Assembly (NCBI RefSeq): GCF_034259325.1
Contig: NZ_JAXIVS010000011.1
Span: 310,001 to 374,000 of the forward strand
Direction: 5' to 3'
DNA from: Hyalangium ruber
GTDB taxonomy: Bacteria; Myxococcota; Myxococcia; Myxococcales; Myxococcaceae
DNA: 64,000 bases
Numbering within the stretch: the first letter of the stretch is position 1; the number at the start of each line of letters is the position of its first letter. This document shows, piece after piece, positions 37,750 through 49,400 of the stretch. Under the pieces are notes generated by a model that saw only the letters and a list, made by a program, of their open reading frames with translations, did no database searches and had not been told where the DNA came from. The position numbers and the translations under genes were made by a program.

Positions 37750-38839
37750 ACGCCCGCTGCGCCGGCCGAGGTGAGAGCACGGCCCGCAGTGGCACGTCGT
37801 AGAAGCGGTCCAGCAGCCAGCATCCCGCGATGACGAGCACGGAGAAGACCAATCCGCTCCAGGGGCCCAGGTTCCCCGCGTCGAGCCCGAGCGCGAGCAG
37901 GGCGTCCGTGGCTACGAAGATCAGCGGGTAGTGGACGGCGTAGAGCGCATAAGACACCAGGCCACTGAACGCGAACACCGCCTGAGCCCGGGTTCCCGGC
38001 TCGGTGCGGGTGCCGAGCAGCACCAGCAGCGGAAACAGCACGATCGCACAGAGGAGATCGTAGACGCCGAGGAAGGGCGCTGGGGGCTTCACATAGAGGA
38101 GCACCAGCATGAGCGCGATGAGCACGTAGGGGCTCACACGCATGGATGCGGACAGCCGCTGGGCGACGAAGTGGATGAGGACGCCCGCGAAGAAGGAGAA
38201 GCAGACGCGGGACAGCGCGACGCCCACCCCGTTCCAGGTCCAGCCATGGTTCAGCGAACCGTGGTGGAGGCTGTCCCAGCCCAGCCAGATGGCGGACACG
38301 GTGACGAGGGCGACCAGGACGCGCGGCGTCAGCCATCGCCAGAGGAGGGCGTAGACCCCATTGATGACCAGCTCGAAGAGGAGGGACCAGGCGGCGATGT
38401 TCAGCGGGTAGAGCGCCGGAGGGCCCGCACCCAGGGTGGGGGAGGGCAGGAAGAAGATCGAATGGAGCAGGGAGGTTCGGAACTGCTCCCAGGTCCAGCT
38501 CTGCGTCTGCGCGAGGAAGACCTCCCGCTGGAAGAAGAGGTTGAAGGCGATCCAGGCGCCGGAGAAGACGATTCCGAGGAGGTAGAGCGGATAGAGCCGG
38601 ATCAGCCGCATGCGCATGAAGGCGGCAGCGGACATGCCGGCCTCGAAGCGCGCCTGATAGGCGAAGGCCAGGACGAAGCCGCTCAGCACGAAGAACAGAT
38701 CCACCGCCATATAGGCGTGGCGCATGTGGAGCGGCCCGAAGAGCCACCCGGCGTGGTGCGTCATGACCGCGAAGGCCGCAGCGCCGCGCATGCCGTCGAG
38801 CGTGCGAAACGTGCGACGGGGGTGCTCCAACACAGCCAA
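37739..38839 (-). CDS. Acyltransferase-3 family membrane protein (OafA-like)
   Basis: About 366 aa from a TTG at 38839, whose spacing to an AGGAGAG site is good; the GTG at 38833 is an alternative. TLDGMRGAAAFAVMTHHAG carries the active-site His, and VDLFFVLSGFVLAF and RLIRLYPLYLLG are family signatures. There are about ten membrane helices. It probably O-acetylates a surface glycan, which fits the nearby GT-C-type proteins. The frame continues upstream over the start of the DUF4091 gene, but that part looks non-coding. Confidence 0.88.
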   Translation of the reverse strand: MAVLEHPRRTFRTLDGMRGAAAFAVMTHHAGWLFGPLHMRHAYMAVDLFFVLSGFVLAFAYQARFEAGMSAAAFMRMRLIRLYPLYLLGIVFSGAWIAFNLFFQREVFLAQTQSWTWEQFRTSLLHSIFFLPSPTLGAGPPALYPLNIAAWSLLFELVINGVYALLWRWLTPRVLVALVTVSAIWLGWDSLHHGSLNHGWTWNGVGVALSRVCFSFFAGVLIHFVAQRLSASMRVSPYVLIALMLVLLYVKPPAPFLGVYDLLCAIVLFPLLVLLGTRTEPGTRAQAVFAFSGLVSYALYAVHYPLIFVATDALLALGLDAGNLGPWSGLVFSVLVIAGCWLLDRFYDVPLRAVLSPRPAQRAFTR

Positions 38840-38956
38840 CCGCTTCTCTCCTCGCCTGGGTGTGAGGAGTCTAGGACGAAGCGTGAAGGGCGAACAGGGG
38901 AGGGCCCGGGGCCGGGGTACGAGGCCCGCGCTCTTATCGATTCCTAAGGTGGTGGC

Positions 38957-40756
38957 ATGAGGGCTCGTCCGCACCCGTCGCCATGGCCTGTGTTGCTTCT
39001 CTTCGCCGTGGCCATGGCCTGTGCTCCGGCGCCCGCTCCCGAGACGCCTTGGGGGCCCGAGGTGCCGCTGGTCTGGAGTGGCCCTCCCATCTGGGTCGAG
39101 AGTCCAATGGTGAAGATCGGGCCCAGGACGGCGCCGGGCTCCCTGCGGGAGCTGAACCTCTACGCGGCGCGCAACGAGTTCGTCTCCTTCCAGGTGGCGA
39201 TCCACGGGGGAGAGACGGGCGTGACGATCGACAGCGTGAGCCTGTCCGCCTTGAGAGGGCCTGGCGTCATCTCCATTGGCAACGTCACCCTCTACAGACA
39301 GACCTTCCTCGAGATCACCCGGCCCTCCACGCAGAGCTCGCACGCTGGGTCATGGCCAGATGGGTTGATACCGGACTTCGACGAGCTCACCGGAGAGAAG
39401 CGCCGCGCCTTTCCCTTCACCGTCCCCGCCGGCGAGGTCCGCGCCCTCTGGGTGGATGTGCATGTCCCGGAGGGCGCGCGTCCCGGGGCCTACCGGGGCA
39501 GCGCCTGGGTTACGACGAGCGACGGGGCGAGGCTCGAACTGAGGATTGGCCTGACGGTCGTCGACATGCTCATGGAGAGCACGCCCTCGCTGAAGTCGGC
39601 CTTCTTCCTGCGGACGCCGTATGTCTGTCAGGCCTTCGCCGGGAAGCAGGAGTGCGAAGATGAGGAGCTGTTGCGGCTGCTCCCGCTCTTCTACCGACTG
39701 GGGCTCGAGCACCGCATCACCCTGGCCGGAAGCTTTCCGCACCTGCGGGGGCGGGCCGCGTGGCGCGAGGAGGACTGGAACACCCTCGAGCTGCTCTGGG
39801 GCCCGTTCCTCGATGGCACCTCGTCCGCTCGCTTGCTCGGAGCACGCATGACGAGCTGGCAGTACCTGGGACCGTCGAATGCGGAGGGGCTCGCGGAGTT
39901 CTCGCGAGAGAGCTCCACGCGAGGCTGGCTGCCTCGCGCCTTCCACTACGTGGGAGATGAGCCACCCCTGTACTCGACCTTCGATGAGGTGCGGCGGCGT
40001 GCCAGCCTGACGCGGCAGAGCGCACCCGCGCTGCAGACGCTGCTCACCTCCGACATCGATGGGCTCGAGAATGCGGGCCTGGAGGAGGTTGTCGACATCC
40101 TCGCGGTGGTGATCAACTCCCTGACGCCGGCACCTCCGCGACAGGGAGATCAGCGGGAGCGGTACAAGGACTTCCTCTCCCGGCCGGCGCGGGAGCTCTG
40201 GCTGTACCAGAGCTGCGTGAGCCATGGCTGTGGCACGTTCTTGCCGGAGAACGAGCCGGGCCAAGGCTGGCCCTCGTACATGATCGATCGCCCGGCCGCC
40301 AAAGCCCGCGCCATGGAGTGGGTGTCCTTCCTGGAGGGAGCGACCGGCGAGCTCTACTACCATACGGCGGAGGCGCTCGATTCGGCGTGGACCGATCAGT
40401 TCCGGTTCAATGGGAACGGGGACGGCACGCTCTTCTATCCAGGCACTCCGGCGCTCATCGGTGGGAGCACGGCGGTGCCGGTGCCTTCCCTGCGGCTCAA
40501 GCTCATCCGCCTGGGGTTCCAGGACTACGAGTGGCTCAAGGCGGTGAGCGATGCCGGAGACCCGGAGTATGCGCGGAAGGTGGCGCGCCAGGTCATCCCC
40601 GCCACCTGGCGGGTTCCGGATGATGGCACCCTCTTCGAGGTGGCCCGGTTGTGCCTCATGCGCCGGTACCTCGAGCTCACGGTGGCGCGGACTCCTGGCA
40701 CGGACCGTCCCATCGACGTCCCATGTCCCGAGAGCCTCGGAGGCCCACCCCCGTGA
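38957..40756 (+). CDS. DUF4091 lipoprotein (glycoside-hydrolase-like)
   Basis: 599 aa. A lipoprotein signal peptide ends at VAMAC (~22), followed by a Pro-rich linker. An N-terminal beta-sandwich (~40-210) precedes a TIM-barrel-like middle and the DUF4091 C terminus (GDGTLFYPGTPALIGG, SLRLKLIRLGFQDYEWL). Such proteins look like surface glycosidases, but activity is not established. It is probably exported to the outer membrane. Confidence 0.78.
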   Translation: MRARPHPSPWPVLLLFAVAMACAPAPAPETPWGPEVPLVWSGPPIWVESPMVKIGPRTAPGSLRELNLYAARNEFVSFQVAIHGGETGVTIDSVSLSALRGPGVISIGNVTLYRQTFLEITRPSTQSSHAGSWPDGLIPDFDELTGEKRRAFPFTVPAGEVRALWVDVHVPEGARPGAYRGSAWVTTSDGARLELRIGLTVVDMLMESTPSLKSAFFLRTPYVCQAFAGKQECEDEELLRLLPLFYRLGLEHRITLAGSFPHLRGRAAWREEDWNTLELLWGPFLDGTSSARLLGARMTSWQYLGPSNAEGLAEFSRESSTRGWLPRAFHYVGDEPPLYSTFDEVRRRASLTRQSAPALQTLLTSDIDGLENAGLEEVVDILAVVINSLTPAPPRQGDQRERYKDFLSRPARELWLYQSCVSHGCGTFLPENEPGQGWPSYMIDRPAAKARAMEWVSFLEGATGELYYHTAEALDSAWTDQFRFNGNGDGTLFYPGTPALIGGSTAVPVPSLRLKLIRLGFQDYEWLKAVSDAGDPEYARKVARQVIPATWRVPDDGTLFEVARLCLMRRYLELTVARTPGTDRPIDVPCPESLGGPPP

Positions 40757-40890
40757 AGCGGGTGAAGATCGAGAAGGCTCGGCTCTGGCGTCTCGGCGGA
40801 GCGGGGGGGACGATTTCAAGGGGATCGAGGAGATTGGCCGGGAGCTGGCCACGTCGGACCGCTGGCCGGAGTGGAAACCAGGGTCAGAGT

Positions 40891-43800
40891 TCAAAACCGT
40901 GCGGGATCGCTCTGCTGCTGCTCGTCAGTGAGCGGTAGCTCGAGGGTGGCCGTGGCGCCCTTGCCCGGCCCGTCGCTCTCCAGCGTGAGGTCTCCGCCCA
41001 GCATCTTCGCCGCGAGCACGCTCGAGTGAAGTCCCAGGCCATGTCCCCCCTCTCGGGTGGTGAAGCCCTGTGAGAAGAGCAGCTTGCGCACCTCCGGCGC
41101 GATGCCCATGCCGTTGTCCACTACCTGGATGCGGGCCCTGTCGCCGTGTACCGCGAGCCGCACGTGCAGGTAGCGCTCGTTCGGGGGCAGCGGGGCCATG
41201 GCGTCCTTGGCGTTGCTGATGAGGTGGATGAGGATCTGCAGCACCTTGTGCTTGTCCACCCGGAGCTTGCGGTGCGTGGACAGCTCGCGGACGACGGTGA
41301 TGCCGTGGCGCTTGAGCGACGGCGACTGCATGCTCAGGGCATCCTCGACGAGGGCGGAGAGCTCGCACTCCTCGGGCAGGAGCGTGCTGCGGGCATAGGT
41401 CTGCTGGACCTGGACGATGGCGCGGATGTGCTCGATGTTCTTGCTCATCGCCCCCAGTCCCTCTTTCAGCGCCGCCTGCTCGCGGAGCAGCTCGTCGGCG
41501 AGCACGGGGAGGTAATCGGGGAGCCGGAGGCCTCGGGGATCCCGGGTGAAGAAGTCCGCGAGGTGGGGGCGGTGCTCCTCGAGCAGGGTGGAGACCTTCT
41601 TCAGCCCTCCCAGGCGAGAGGTATTCACCGTCTGGCTCATCACCTGGAGGTTGGTGACGGCGCTGGTCAGCACGTTGCCGACGTTGTGGAGCACGTTGGT
41701 GGCCACCTCGGCCATGCCCACCGAGCGCGCGGTGTCCACCAACTGGGCCTGGGCCTGCTGGAGCTCTCGGGTGCGCTCCTCCACGCGCTTCTCCAGCTCG
41801 TCATTGGCGCGGCGCAAGGCCGCCTCGGCGCGCTGGATGTCGGTGTACAGCCGGGCATTCTCGATGGAGATAGCGGCCTGGGTGGCGATGTGCCCGAGCA
41901 GGGCGCTGCGCTCGGGAGTGAAGGCGTTGGTGGCCAGGCTGTTCTCCAGGTAGAGCACCCCGCGAAACTCCTCCTGGCGCAGCAGGGGCAGGCAGAGCAC
42001 GGAGCGGGCCTGTCCGCGCCCCAGCCACGCATCGTCCGAGAAAGGGTGGGGCTGGGAGGCATCGCCGATGAGCACCTGCTCCCGCGTGCGCCGCACATAG
42101 GCGATGAGCGTCCACGGCAGGCGGGCCTCCTCCGCGTCGATGGGGGTGCCTTCCTGGCCGGAGTCCGAGACCGCCACGACCGAGAGCTTCTCGCCACTCG
42201 GGAGCAGCAGGGCGCCGCGCTGGGCGCCGGCGTTCTCGGTGGCCACTTGCAGCAGCGTGGCCGCCAGTTGCTCGAGGACGATCTCCCCGGAGATGGCTTG
42301 CTGGGCCTTCACCACGGTGAGCGCGTCGATGTGCGTCGAGCGGGTGTCCGTGGCGGTCGCCTCGTCGGTCGCCGAGGCGGAGAGGTGTGGCCATTGCGCG
42401 TCCAGGTGCCGAACCTTGCCGTGGGCGCCCCATCGCAGCCAGGCCTCGCGGGACTTGAGCGCGTAGGCGTCGGCGATCGTGGGCATCTGGCGCTCGTGCC
42501 AGAAGCGAGCCGCGAGTTCGCTGGTGAGGGCGCAATGCTGGATGAAGCCATGCTCGCGGGCCGCTTGGAGCGCATCTTCGTACGCTCGCGAGGCTTCGAG
42601 CTCCTGGCCCGTGATGCGCGCCAGCTCTCCGTGGACCATGCGCTCGGGCGCGCGGAAGTTCTCCGGGCAGTAGCTGGCCCACTCCGCGAGCTGCTGGTGA
42701 TGTTGTCGCAAGTCCTCGAGGGCAGGGGGCCGCGCCTCGGGCGAAAGCTCTCCCCAGCTTCCGGCCAGGCTCAGGGCTCGGAAGAGGTGGAAGTCCAGCA
42801 GTTGGATGTGGCTCGTCGAGGACCAGGCCAGCTCGGCCGCCTTGTTCCCCGCCTCGCGCGCCGCCGTGAAGGCGCCGCACATGAAGCGCGCCTGCATCTT
42901 GAGGATCCAGTACCAGCACCGCATGGTGCTCATGCTGTCGGGCGTCAGCCCGGCCTCGAAGGACGCCTCATCGAAGTCGTCCCCGCTCAGGGAGCCGAAG
43001 GCAGGCGAGAGGCCGCGCAGTTGCTGCACGTAGCGCTGGGTGTGTTGGATGACGTGCTGCACGTCGAGGAAGCCCGCTCGGCGGGGGAAGTCCAGCCGCG
43101 CGACCGACTCCTGATAGACCTCCTCCAACTCATGCCCGAGGGCCAGGCGATCCGTGACGATGTGGTTGCAGCAGTAGCAGGCCACCTGGAAGTCCCCGCC
43201 CTGGACCGCGTGCTGAAAGGCCTCGCGGATGAGCTCCAGGGAGGTGGAGAGGGGCCGGGTCCAGTAGTTGATGATCTCCAGGCTGTAGAGCGCCTTTCCG
43301 CGCGAGGCGGAGAAGCCGTGGCGCTCGACGAGCTCGCAGGCCAGCTTCCCGAAGGCGTAGCCCTCCCGATACATCTTGAACGCAGGGCCAAGCACCACGC
43401 CGTACCAGGCATACCCATGCACCGCGGCCCCGGAGTTGCCGTGGCGCAGGCTCAGGGAAACCAGCCGGCACAGGTGGAGCACGAGCAGGTTCCGGTCGGT
43501 GAAGAACGAGGGCGTGAAGAGCGCGGCGAGGACATCGAGCGTCGCCTCCATGTCCGGGTCGGTCAGCCGGGGCAGCTCGATGAGGCTCTCGATGGGACGA
43601 CCCGCCAGCAGCGCTCCCACCTCCTCGTGGGCGGCCACCACCTCTTCCCAGGAGGGGTGGGGTGACATCGGCATTCCGAGCAGGGCCAGACACTTCAGGA
43701 GGCTCTCGATGCACGCCTGGATCTCTCCCATGGCGATGTGCAGGTCGCTCTTCAGGTGGTAGACGGCCCCCGTCTCCGGCCGGTTGCGCGCCCGAGGAAG

Positions 43801-46251
43801 GAGCTGTTCCACCTGCTGGCGTGCTTCGGCGGTGTTGCCGCTCATGAACTCGCAGCGGGCCTGCTCCAACTGGAGCTTGAAGGCCAGCTCGGGGTCCGAC
43901 TCCCACGGGTCTCCGGGGAGGAGCTGGAAGGCTGTCGCCAGGTAGGTGGCGGCCGAGCGGAACGCGGTCGAGGCCTGTGCCCGCTCCGCGGCCTCGGCGT
44001 TCAGGCGTGCCACGCGGTGGCGCTCCTCGGGGTCAATGAGAAGCTCCGCGCCGGCATTGAGCTGGCTCACCACGTCGAAGAGGTGTTCCTGCACCTCCTC
44101 GGGCGTCATGCTGCCCAGCAGCAGCCGGCCGATGCGCAGGTGGACGGCCTTGCGCTCCTCTTCGGGAATGAGGGCATGGGCCGCCTGCTGGATGCGGTCA
44201 TGGAGGAAGCGATATTGGTCCGGGCCGGCGCTCGCCAGCAGCCCCTCCTGGAGCGCCGGATCGAGGCCTTGCTCGACTTCGGCCGCCTCCTTCAGATCGG
44301 AGATCAAGCGCAGGGTGCGCAGGGTGAAGCTGTTGCCCACGCAAGCGGCCAGACGCAGCAGGTGCTGGGTGTTCGAAGGAAGCTGGCGCAGCTTGCCGAC
44401 CATGAAGTCGACGACGTTGTCGGAGTAACCCCGGGCCTGGACCTGCTCGGCATCCCAGCGCCAGGCGCCCTCGGGCGTGCGAGCCAGCAGGCCGTCGTGG
44501 TGGAGCGTGAGCAGGAACTGCAGCAGGAAGAAAGGGTTGCCGCCAGTCTTCTCCCGGGCCAACGCCGCGAGCGGTTCGACGACGTCTCCGGTCGCCCCAG
44601 GCAGCGCGTCTCCCACCAGGCACCGCACGTCCTCGAGGCTCAGCGGCTCGAGCTGGAGATCGGTCAGCCGCGCGCCAGCCTTGCCCAGCTCTCTCAGGGC
44701 CAGCGCCAGGGGGTGCGAGGGACTCACCTCGTTGTCCCGGTAGGCGCCAATGAGGAGCAGCGGGGGTGTCTCCGGGTGGGTGAGCAGGTGCTGGATGAGC
44801 TGGAGGCTCGCCCCATCGGCCCACTGCAGGTCATCCAGGAACAGCACGAGGGGACGTTCGGCGTGGGTCAGCGCGCCGAGGAACTTGCGGAACACGCGGT
44901 GGAAGCGGTGCTGGGCCTCGGCGGGAGGCAGCTCCGGGACAGGCGGCTGCTTGCCGGCGACGAGCTCCAGTTGGGGCACCACGTCCACGAGGAGCTGCCC
45001 GTGGCCTTCCCAGGCCTCGCGCAGGTGTTCCCGCCAGCGCGCCAGCTCCTCGTCGGTGCCCGAGAGCAGTTGCTGCGCCAGCCCGCGGATGGCCTGCGCC
45101 AGGGTGGAGTAGGGGATGGCGCGCTGGAACTGGTCGAACTTGCCGCTGAGGAAGAAGCCGCGCTGGCGTACCACGGGCTTGTGCAGCTCGTGGACCACCG
45201 AGGACTTGCCGATGCCGGAGTAGCCGCGCACCAGGAGGAGCTCGGGTCGCCCGCCCTGGGCCACGCGCTCGAAGCCCTGGAGCAGGGCGGCCGCGTGCGT
45301 GGCGCGCCCATAGAGCCGCTGGGGCAGCTGGAAGCGGACGGGCACATCCTTCAGGCCGGGCTCGAAGTCCTCGCGCACGCCCCGGCGCAGGGCTTCCTGG
45401 CACCGCTCGAGGTCCGCTCGCAGCCCTGCGGCGCTCTGGTAGCGCTCCTCGGCCACCTTGGCCAGCAGCTTGAGCACGATGGCGGACAGCACGGGCGGCA
45501 GTCCTTCCACCTGCTCCAGGAGAGGCGGGGGCACCAGCGCCATGTGGGCATGGAACCATTCGAGCGCGTCACGCCCATGGAAGGGTCGGCGGCCGGTCAA
45601 CAGCTCGTAGAGGGTGACGCCCAGCGAGTAGAGGTCGGTGCGGTAGTCCACCGAGCGGTTCATGCGCCCGGTTTGTTCCGGAGACATGTAAGCCAGCGTG
45701 CCTTCAACCAGCGGGTTCCGCAGGGCATCCACGTGTTCGACGAGCTGGAGGCTGGCGTTGCCGAAGTCGATCAGGCGCGTCTCGCCCGAGGGCGTGAGGA
45801 GGATGTTGGAGGGCTCGAGGTCCTTGTGGATGACGCCGCGGCAGTGGAGCTCCGCCAGCGTGGAAGCCAGGGAGATGCCCAGCGCGAGGACGCGCGGCAC
45901 CTCCAAGGGCTTGCCGGTGAGATCGGCCAGGGACTCACCCGCGATCTCCTCCAGCAGCAGCACGGGGCGGTCGTAGAGCTGCTCGCAGGAATGAACGCGG
46001 GTGACGCCGTGTACTTCGCGAAGGCGCTGCAGGATGCTGAACTCGCGCCGATAGCGCTCGTGCTCGCGCGGGCTGGGAGGCGAGCCCGTGGGTGTCTTGA
46101 GGATGAGCGGCAGGCCATCGGAATCGCGCACCGCATGGAATAGCACGTGGGTGCCAGTGGACTTGATCGCCCCGCGGAGCGTGTAGCCTGGGATCTGGTG
46201 CATGCCTGGAGGTACAGCGATGGGAGCCGCCCTCGCCTCGGCTCGACTCAT
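40891..46251 (-). CDS. Giant Ser/Thr kinase - AAA ATPase - GAF - histidine kinase hybrid
   Basis: About 1786 aa from the ATG at 46251. The order is: Ser/Thr kinase (~20-285; catalytic loop VIHKDLEPSNILL with HKD instead of HRD, then LIDFGNASL); a PknB-associated AAA/STAND ATPase (RGYSGIGKSS P-loop near ~345); a long helical TPR-like region; a GAF domain (~1300-1450); a coiled coil; a HisKA-like helix with the phospho-acceptor in NVLHNVGNVL; and a HATPase with MGIAPEV and GGHGLGLHSS. No membrane segment is seen. It would sense a small ligand through GAF and signal to an unlinked response regulator. Such hybrids are typical of myxobacteria. It diverges from the NACHT gene. Confidence 0.9.
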   Translation of the reverse strand: MSRAEARAAPIAVPPGMHQIPGYTLRGAIKSTGTHVLFHAVRDSDGLPLILKTPTGSPPSPREHERYRREFSILQRLREVHGVTRVHSCEQLYDRPVLLLEEIAGESLADLTGKPLEVPRVLALGISLASTLAELHCRGVIHKDLEPSNILLTPSGETRLIDFGNASLQLVEHVDALRNPLVEGTLAYMSPEQTGRMNRSVDYRTDLYSLGVTLYELLTGRRPFHGRDALEWFHAHMALVPPPLLEQVEGLPPVLSAIVLKLLAKVAEERYQSAAGLRADLERCQEALRRGVREDFEPGLKDVPVRFQLPQRLYGRATHAAALLQGFERVAQGGRPELLLVRGYSGIGKSSVVHELHKPVVRQRGFFLSGKFDQFQRAIPYSTLAQAIRGLAQQLLSGTDEELARWREHLREAWEGHGQLLVDVVPQLELVAGKQPPVPELPPAEAQHRFHRVFRKFLGALTHAERPLVLFLDDLQWADGASLQLIQHLLTHPETPPLLLIGAYRDNEVSPSHPLALALRELGKAGARLTDLQLEPLSLEDVRCLVGDALPGATGDVVEPLAALAREKTGGNPFFLLQFLLTLHHDGLLARTPEGAWRWDAEQVQARGYSDNVVDFMVGKLRQLPSNTQHLLRLAACVGNSFTLRTLRLISDLKEAAEVEQGLDPALQEGLLASAGPDQYRFLHDRIQQAAHALIPEEERKAVHLRIGRLLLGSMTPEEVQEHLFDVVSQLNAGAELLIDPEERHRVARLNAEAAERAQASTAFRSAATYLATAFQLLPGDPWESDPELAFKLQLEQARCEFMSGNTAEARQQVEQLLPRARNRPETGAVYHLKSDLHIAMGEIQACIESLLKCLALLGMPMSPHPSWEEVVAAHEEVGALLAGRPIESLIELPRLTDPDMEATLDVLAALFTPSFFTDRNLLVLHLCRLVSLSLRHGNSGAAVHGYAWYGVVLGPAFKMYREGYAFGKLACELVERHGFSASRGKALYSLEIINYWTRPLSTSLELIREAFQHAVQGGDFQVACYCCNHIVTDRLALGHELEEVYQESVARLDFPRRAGFLDVQHVIQHTQRYVQQLRGLSPAFGSLSGDDFDEASFEAGLTPDSMSTMRCWYWILKMQARFMCGAFTAAREAGNKAAELAWSSTSHIQLLDFHLFRALSLAGSWGELSPEARPPALEDLRQHHQQLAEWASYCPENFRAPERMVHGELARITGQELEASRAYEDALQAAREHGFIQHCALTSELAARFWHERQMPTIADAYALKSREAWLRWGAHGKVRHLDAQWPHLSASATDEATATDTRSTHIDALTVVKAQQAISGEIVLEQLAATLLQVATENAGAQRGALLLPSGEKLSVVAVSDSGQEGTPIDAEEARLPWTLIAYVRRTREQVLIGDASQPHPFSDDAWLGRGQARSVLCLPLLRQEEFRGVLYLENSLATNAFTPERSALLGHIATQAAISIENARLYTDIQRAEAALRRANDELEKRVEERTRELQQAQAQLVDTARSVGMAEVATNVLHNVGNVLTSAVTNLQVMSQTVNTSRLGGLKKVSTLLEEHRPHLADFFTRDPRGLRLPDYLPVLADELLREQAALKEGLGAMSKNIEHIRAIVQVQQTYARSTLLPEECELSALVEDALSMQSPSLKRHGITVVRELSTHRKLRVDKHKVLQILIHLISNAKDAMAPLPPNERYLHVRLAVHGDRARIQVVDNGMGIAPEVRKLLFSQGFTTREGGHGLGLHSSVLAAKMLGGDLTLESDGPGKGATATLELPLTDEQQQSDPARF

Positions 46252-46435
46252 CACGAGTGGGCTCTGGATGGGAACAGACCCGTGAGCGCTCGGCAATCCC
46301 AATCCCTGTTCGCTGGCTCGGCCATGAACCCGACAACCGCGAAGAATTGGCGAGGCTTTCACCGGGTACCCATGAGATCCGGATCCCAGGTTTGAGATAC
46401 CATCCGGTGTGTCCTATCGGGGGGACCGTCCATTC

Positions 46436-49400
46436 ATGAGCGTGCTTCGCTGGCTTCACCTCAGCGACTTCCATCAGGGCATGCCGGGCCACGGCTGGCT
46501 GTGGCCCAACGTGCGCGAGCCGTTTTTCAAGGATCTCGAGCGGCTCCACGCGCGGTGTGGCCCTTGGGACCTGGTGCTCTTCACGGGGGACCTCACCCAG
46601 CGCGGCAGCGCCGAGGAGTTCGCCCAGTTCGAGCAGACGATGCTCGGGCTCTTTGAGCACCTGCGAAAACTCGGCTCACATCCGAAGTTCCTCGCCGTTC
46701 CCGGCAACCACGACCTCTCGCGGCCCGATCCGATGGAGCCGGAGGTGATGGTCCTCCGGCGCTGGCGTGAGGAGCCCCGGCTGCGCGAGAAGTTCTGGAC
46801 CGATGGGGCGGGCGTCCGCTACCGGGACATGCTCCGGGGCGCCTTCGCTCACTACGAGAAGTGGTGGCGGGAGACCCAGCTGCCTCGGCCGGAAATCTTG
46901 GAGCATGGACCGCTTCCCGGAGATTTCTCCGCGACCCTCGAGCTCGAGAAAGGGGGCGTGCGCCTCGGGGTGCTCGGCCTGAACACCGCCTTCCTTCAAC
47001 TCACGGGTGATGACTACCACCGCAAGCTCGCTGTCGAACTGCCCCAGTTCCAGCTGAGCTGTGGCAGGGATGGACCGGCCTGGGCGAGTTCGCACGACGC
47101 ATGCCTGTTGCTGAGCCACCATCCACCCGACTGGCTGGACGACGAGGCGCGGCGGGTGTTGCGTGAGGAGATCGCTCCCCCGAAGCGCTTCGTTGCGCAC
47201 CTGTTCGGCCACATGCACGAGGGCCAGATGCGGACGCTCTCGGAGGGCGGGAGCGAGCCGTGGCGCGACCTTCAGGCTCCATCGCTCTTCGGGCTCGAGA
47301 AGTGGGGGACCGCGGAGGAGACGCGCCAGTATGGCTATGTCGCCGGACGGCTCGAGTTCGCCGAGGACCACGGCCTCCTGCGCCTCTGGCCGCGGACCGC
47401 CGTGCGAGGCGCCCCGCGCATCGTTCCCAACCACGCGGCGTTCGATCTCGACGACGACATGGGAACGAGCCCCGTGCGGGTTGCTCTCCACACGCAGAGG
47501 AAGAAGTCCTCCCCCTCCAACCCCGGTCTCTCCACCCAGGAGTCGCGCCCCTACGAGCTTCAGGGCGGCGCGCAGGCGGGGACCCAAACGGAGGACTTCG
47601 TTCGGGAGTACCGCACCCGTCTCCAGAGCAGCTTCGGGCGGTGGGATCTCGCGGGCATCCGGACGGTCCTGTCCGGGGAGGCTGGTCCCACCACCGCCTC
47701 GCTCGACTCCATGTACCTGCCCCTCCGGCTGGGGGATGGCTTCGACCCCGACACGCTTGATGCCGGTGCGGCGCTGGGGTTGGACGCATTGCTGGAGCGC
47801 AACCGCCCGCTCGTCATCTGTGGCCCGGCTGGCAGCGGGAAGACCACGTGGATGCGGTGGACGTTCCGCCAGCTCGCGCGGCACGAGGACTCGCTGCCAT
47901 TCATGGTCGAGCTCCGGAGGGTGGCGCACCTGTGGAGCAAGGCGCACACGCGAGGCGAGGACCGGACGCTGGATGCCTACCTGCGGGACTGGGTGGCGGA
48001 GTACGGCGTGGCCGGCTGGGGCAAGGCGCTGCCCACGCTCCTCGACAGCCAGACGGGGCCGCGGCCCGTGCTGCTGGTGGATGGCTGGGATGAGCTGGGC
48101 GAGCTGGGCGAGCGGCTGCGTGAGCAGCTCATGGGGTTCCTCGCCGCGCATCCGCGTGTGCTGGCGGTGGTGACGAGCAGGCCCTACGGCGAGAGCCGTC
48201 CGTCCCGGAGTGAGGGGTTCGAGCTGCTCCATATTCAGCCGCTCTCGGATGGGGAGATCGCCCAGATCGCCAACGGCTTCTTCCGCCAGGTGTACAGCGA
48301 GGGCGAGCAGGTGGCGGCGGCCTCGCGAGAGCGGTTCCTGAAGGCGCTCGCGGGCTCTCCCGAGGCCACGAGCCTGGCCCGTACCACCTTGCTCCTCACG
48401 ATGATGCTGCTCATCAGCCGCCACCGGCCGCTGCCGGACAAGCGGCACCGGCTCTATGAGGAGTGCATCCGGAACCTGCTCGCGGCCCTGCCGGATCGCC
48501 GTGAGCAGGAGGGCGCCCTGCTGTCGCGGGAGCAGTGGCGGCCCGAGGACAGCGAGGTTCGCCTGCGGGTGGTCGCCGAGCTGGCCTTCCAGATGCAGAG
48601 CGAGGGCTACCAGGAGTGCCGCACGCAGGTCGTTCGGACGTGGGAGGAGCTGGAGCGCTTCCTTCCAGCGGAGTGGGGGCGTGAGCGCAAGTGGGGGTTC
48701 CTGACCTGGCTGGTGGCATCGGCGGGGGTGATGATCGATCGGACGGATGGAACGCTGGCCTTCGCCCATCTGAGCTTTCAGGAATACCTGGCGGCGCACC
48801 ACCTGAGCACCACGCGGCAGAGCGAGGAGGAGCGCAAGACGCTCTGCCGGGAGCACATGGCGAGGCCGGAGTGGTGGGAGACGCTGCGGCTCTGGGCGGC
48901 GCTGCTGGATGACCGCAACTCCCGGAGCCTCGAGCCCGTGCTGAAGGATCTCCTCCACGGGAACGCGACGGGCTACTGGCTTGCCGGGGCGATCCTCGCC
49001 GATGGGCCGGGCGAAGGCGTCTTCGAGACCTGGGTGGAAGGGCTGGCGGGAAGGTTCCACGCCAACGAGCAGTCCTGGGCGGAGCTGAGCGCGCGCGCCT
49101 GGGCCTCCAGCCGACAGGACGAGCGCCGTGCGGCCCTTGTCTCCCGGTGGCCGAAGCTCGCTCCGTGCTGGAGCTGGCTCTCGGTGTTCCTCGCCCGGCA
49201 CTGGTCGAACCTCGCCCGGCTCGACGTGCCCTCCGAGTGGAGGAACACCCTCTATCCCCTCATCCGTGAAGCTGGCCGGAAACAGGGCGTGGGCCTGGGG
49301 CGGGTGCTGAGCGGTGCGGTCCCTGTCTGGCCTGGGATGCCCATCGAGCTGGTCCTCCTCCAGCTCTGGCCCTCACCTCGCGTGCAGGCGGGGAGTCGCC

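Noticed and set aside
41146-43665. Long plus-strand reading frame (839 codons) opposite the hybrid kinase gene
   Set aside because: It is antisense to the strongly supported kinase/histidine-kinase gene and has no domain; long antisense frames are common at this GC content.
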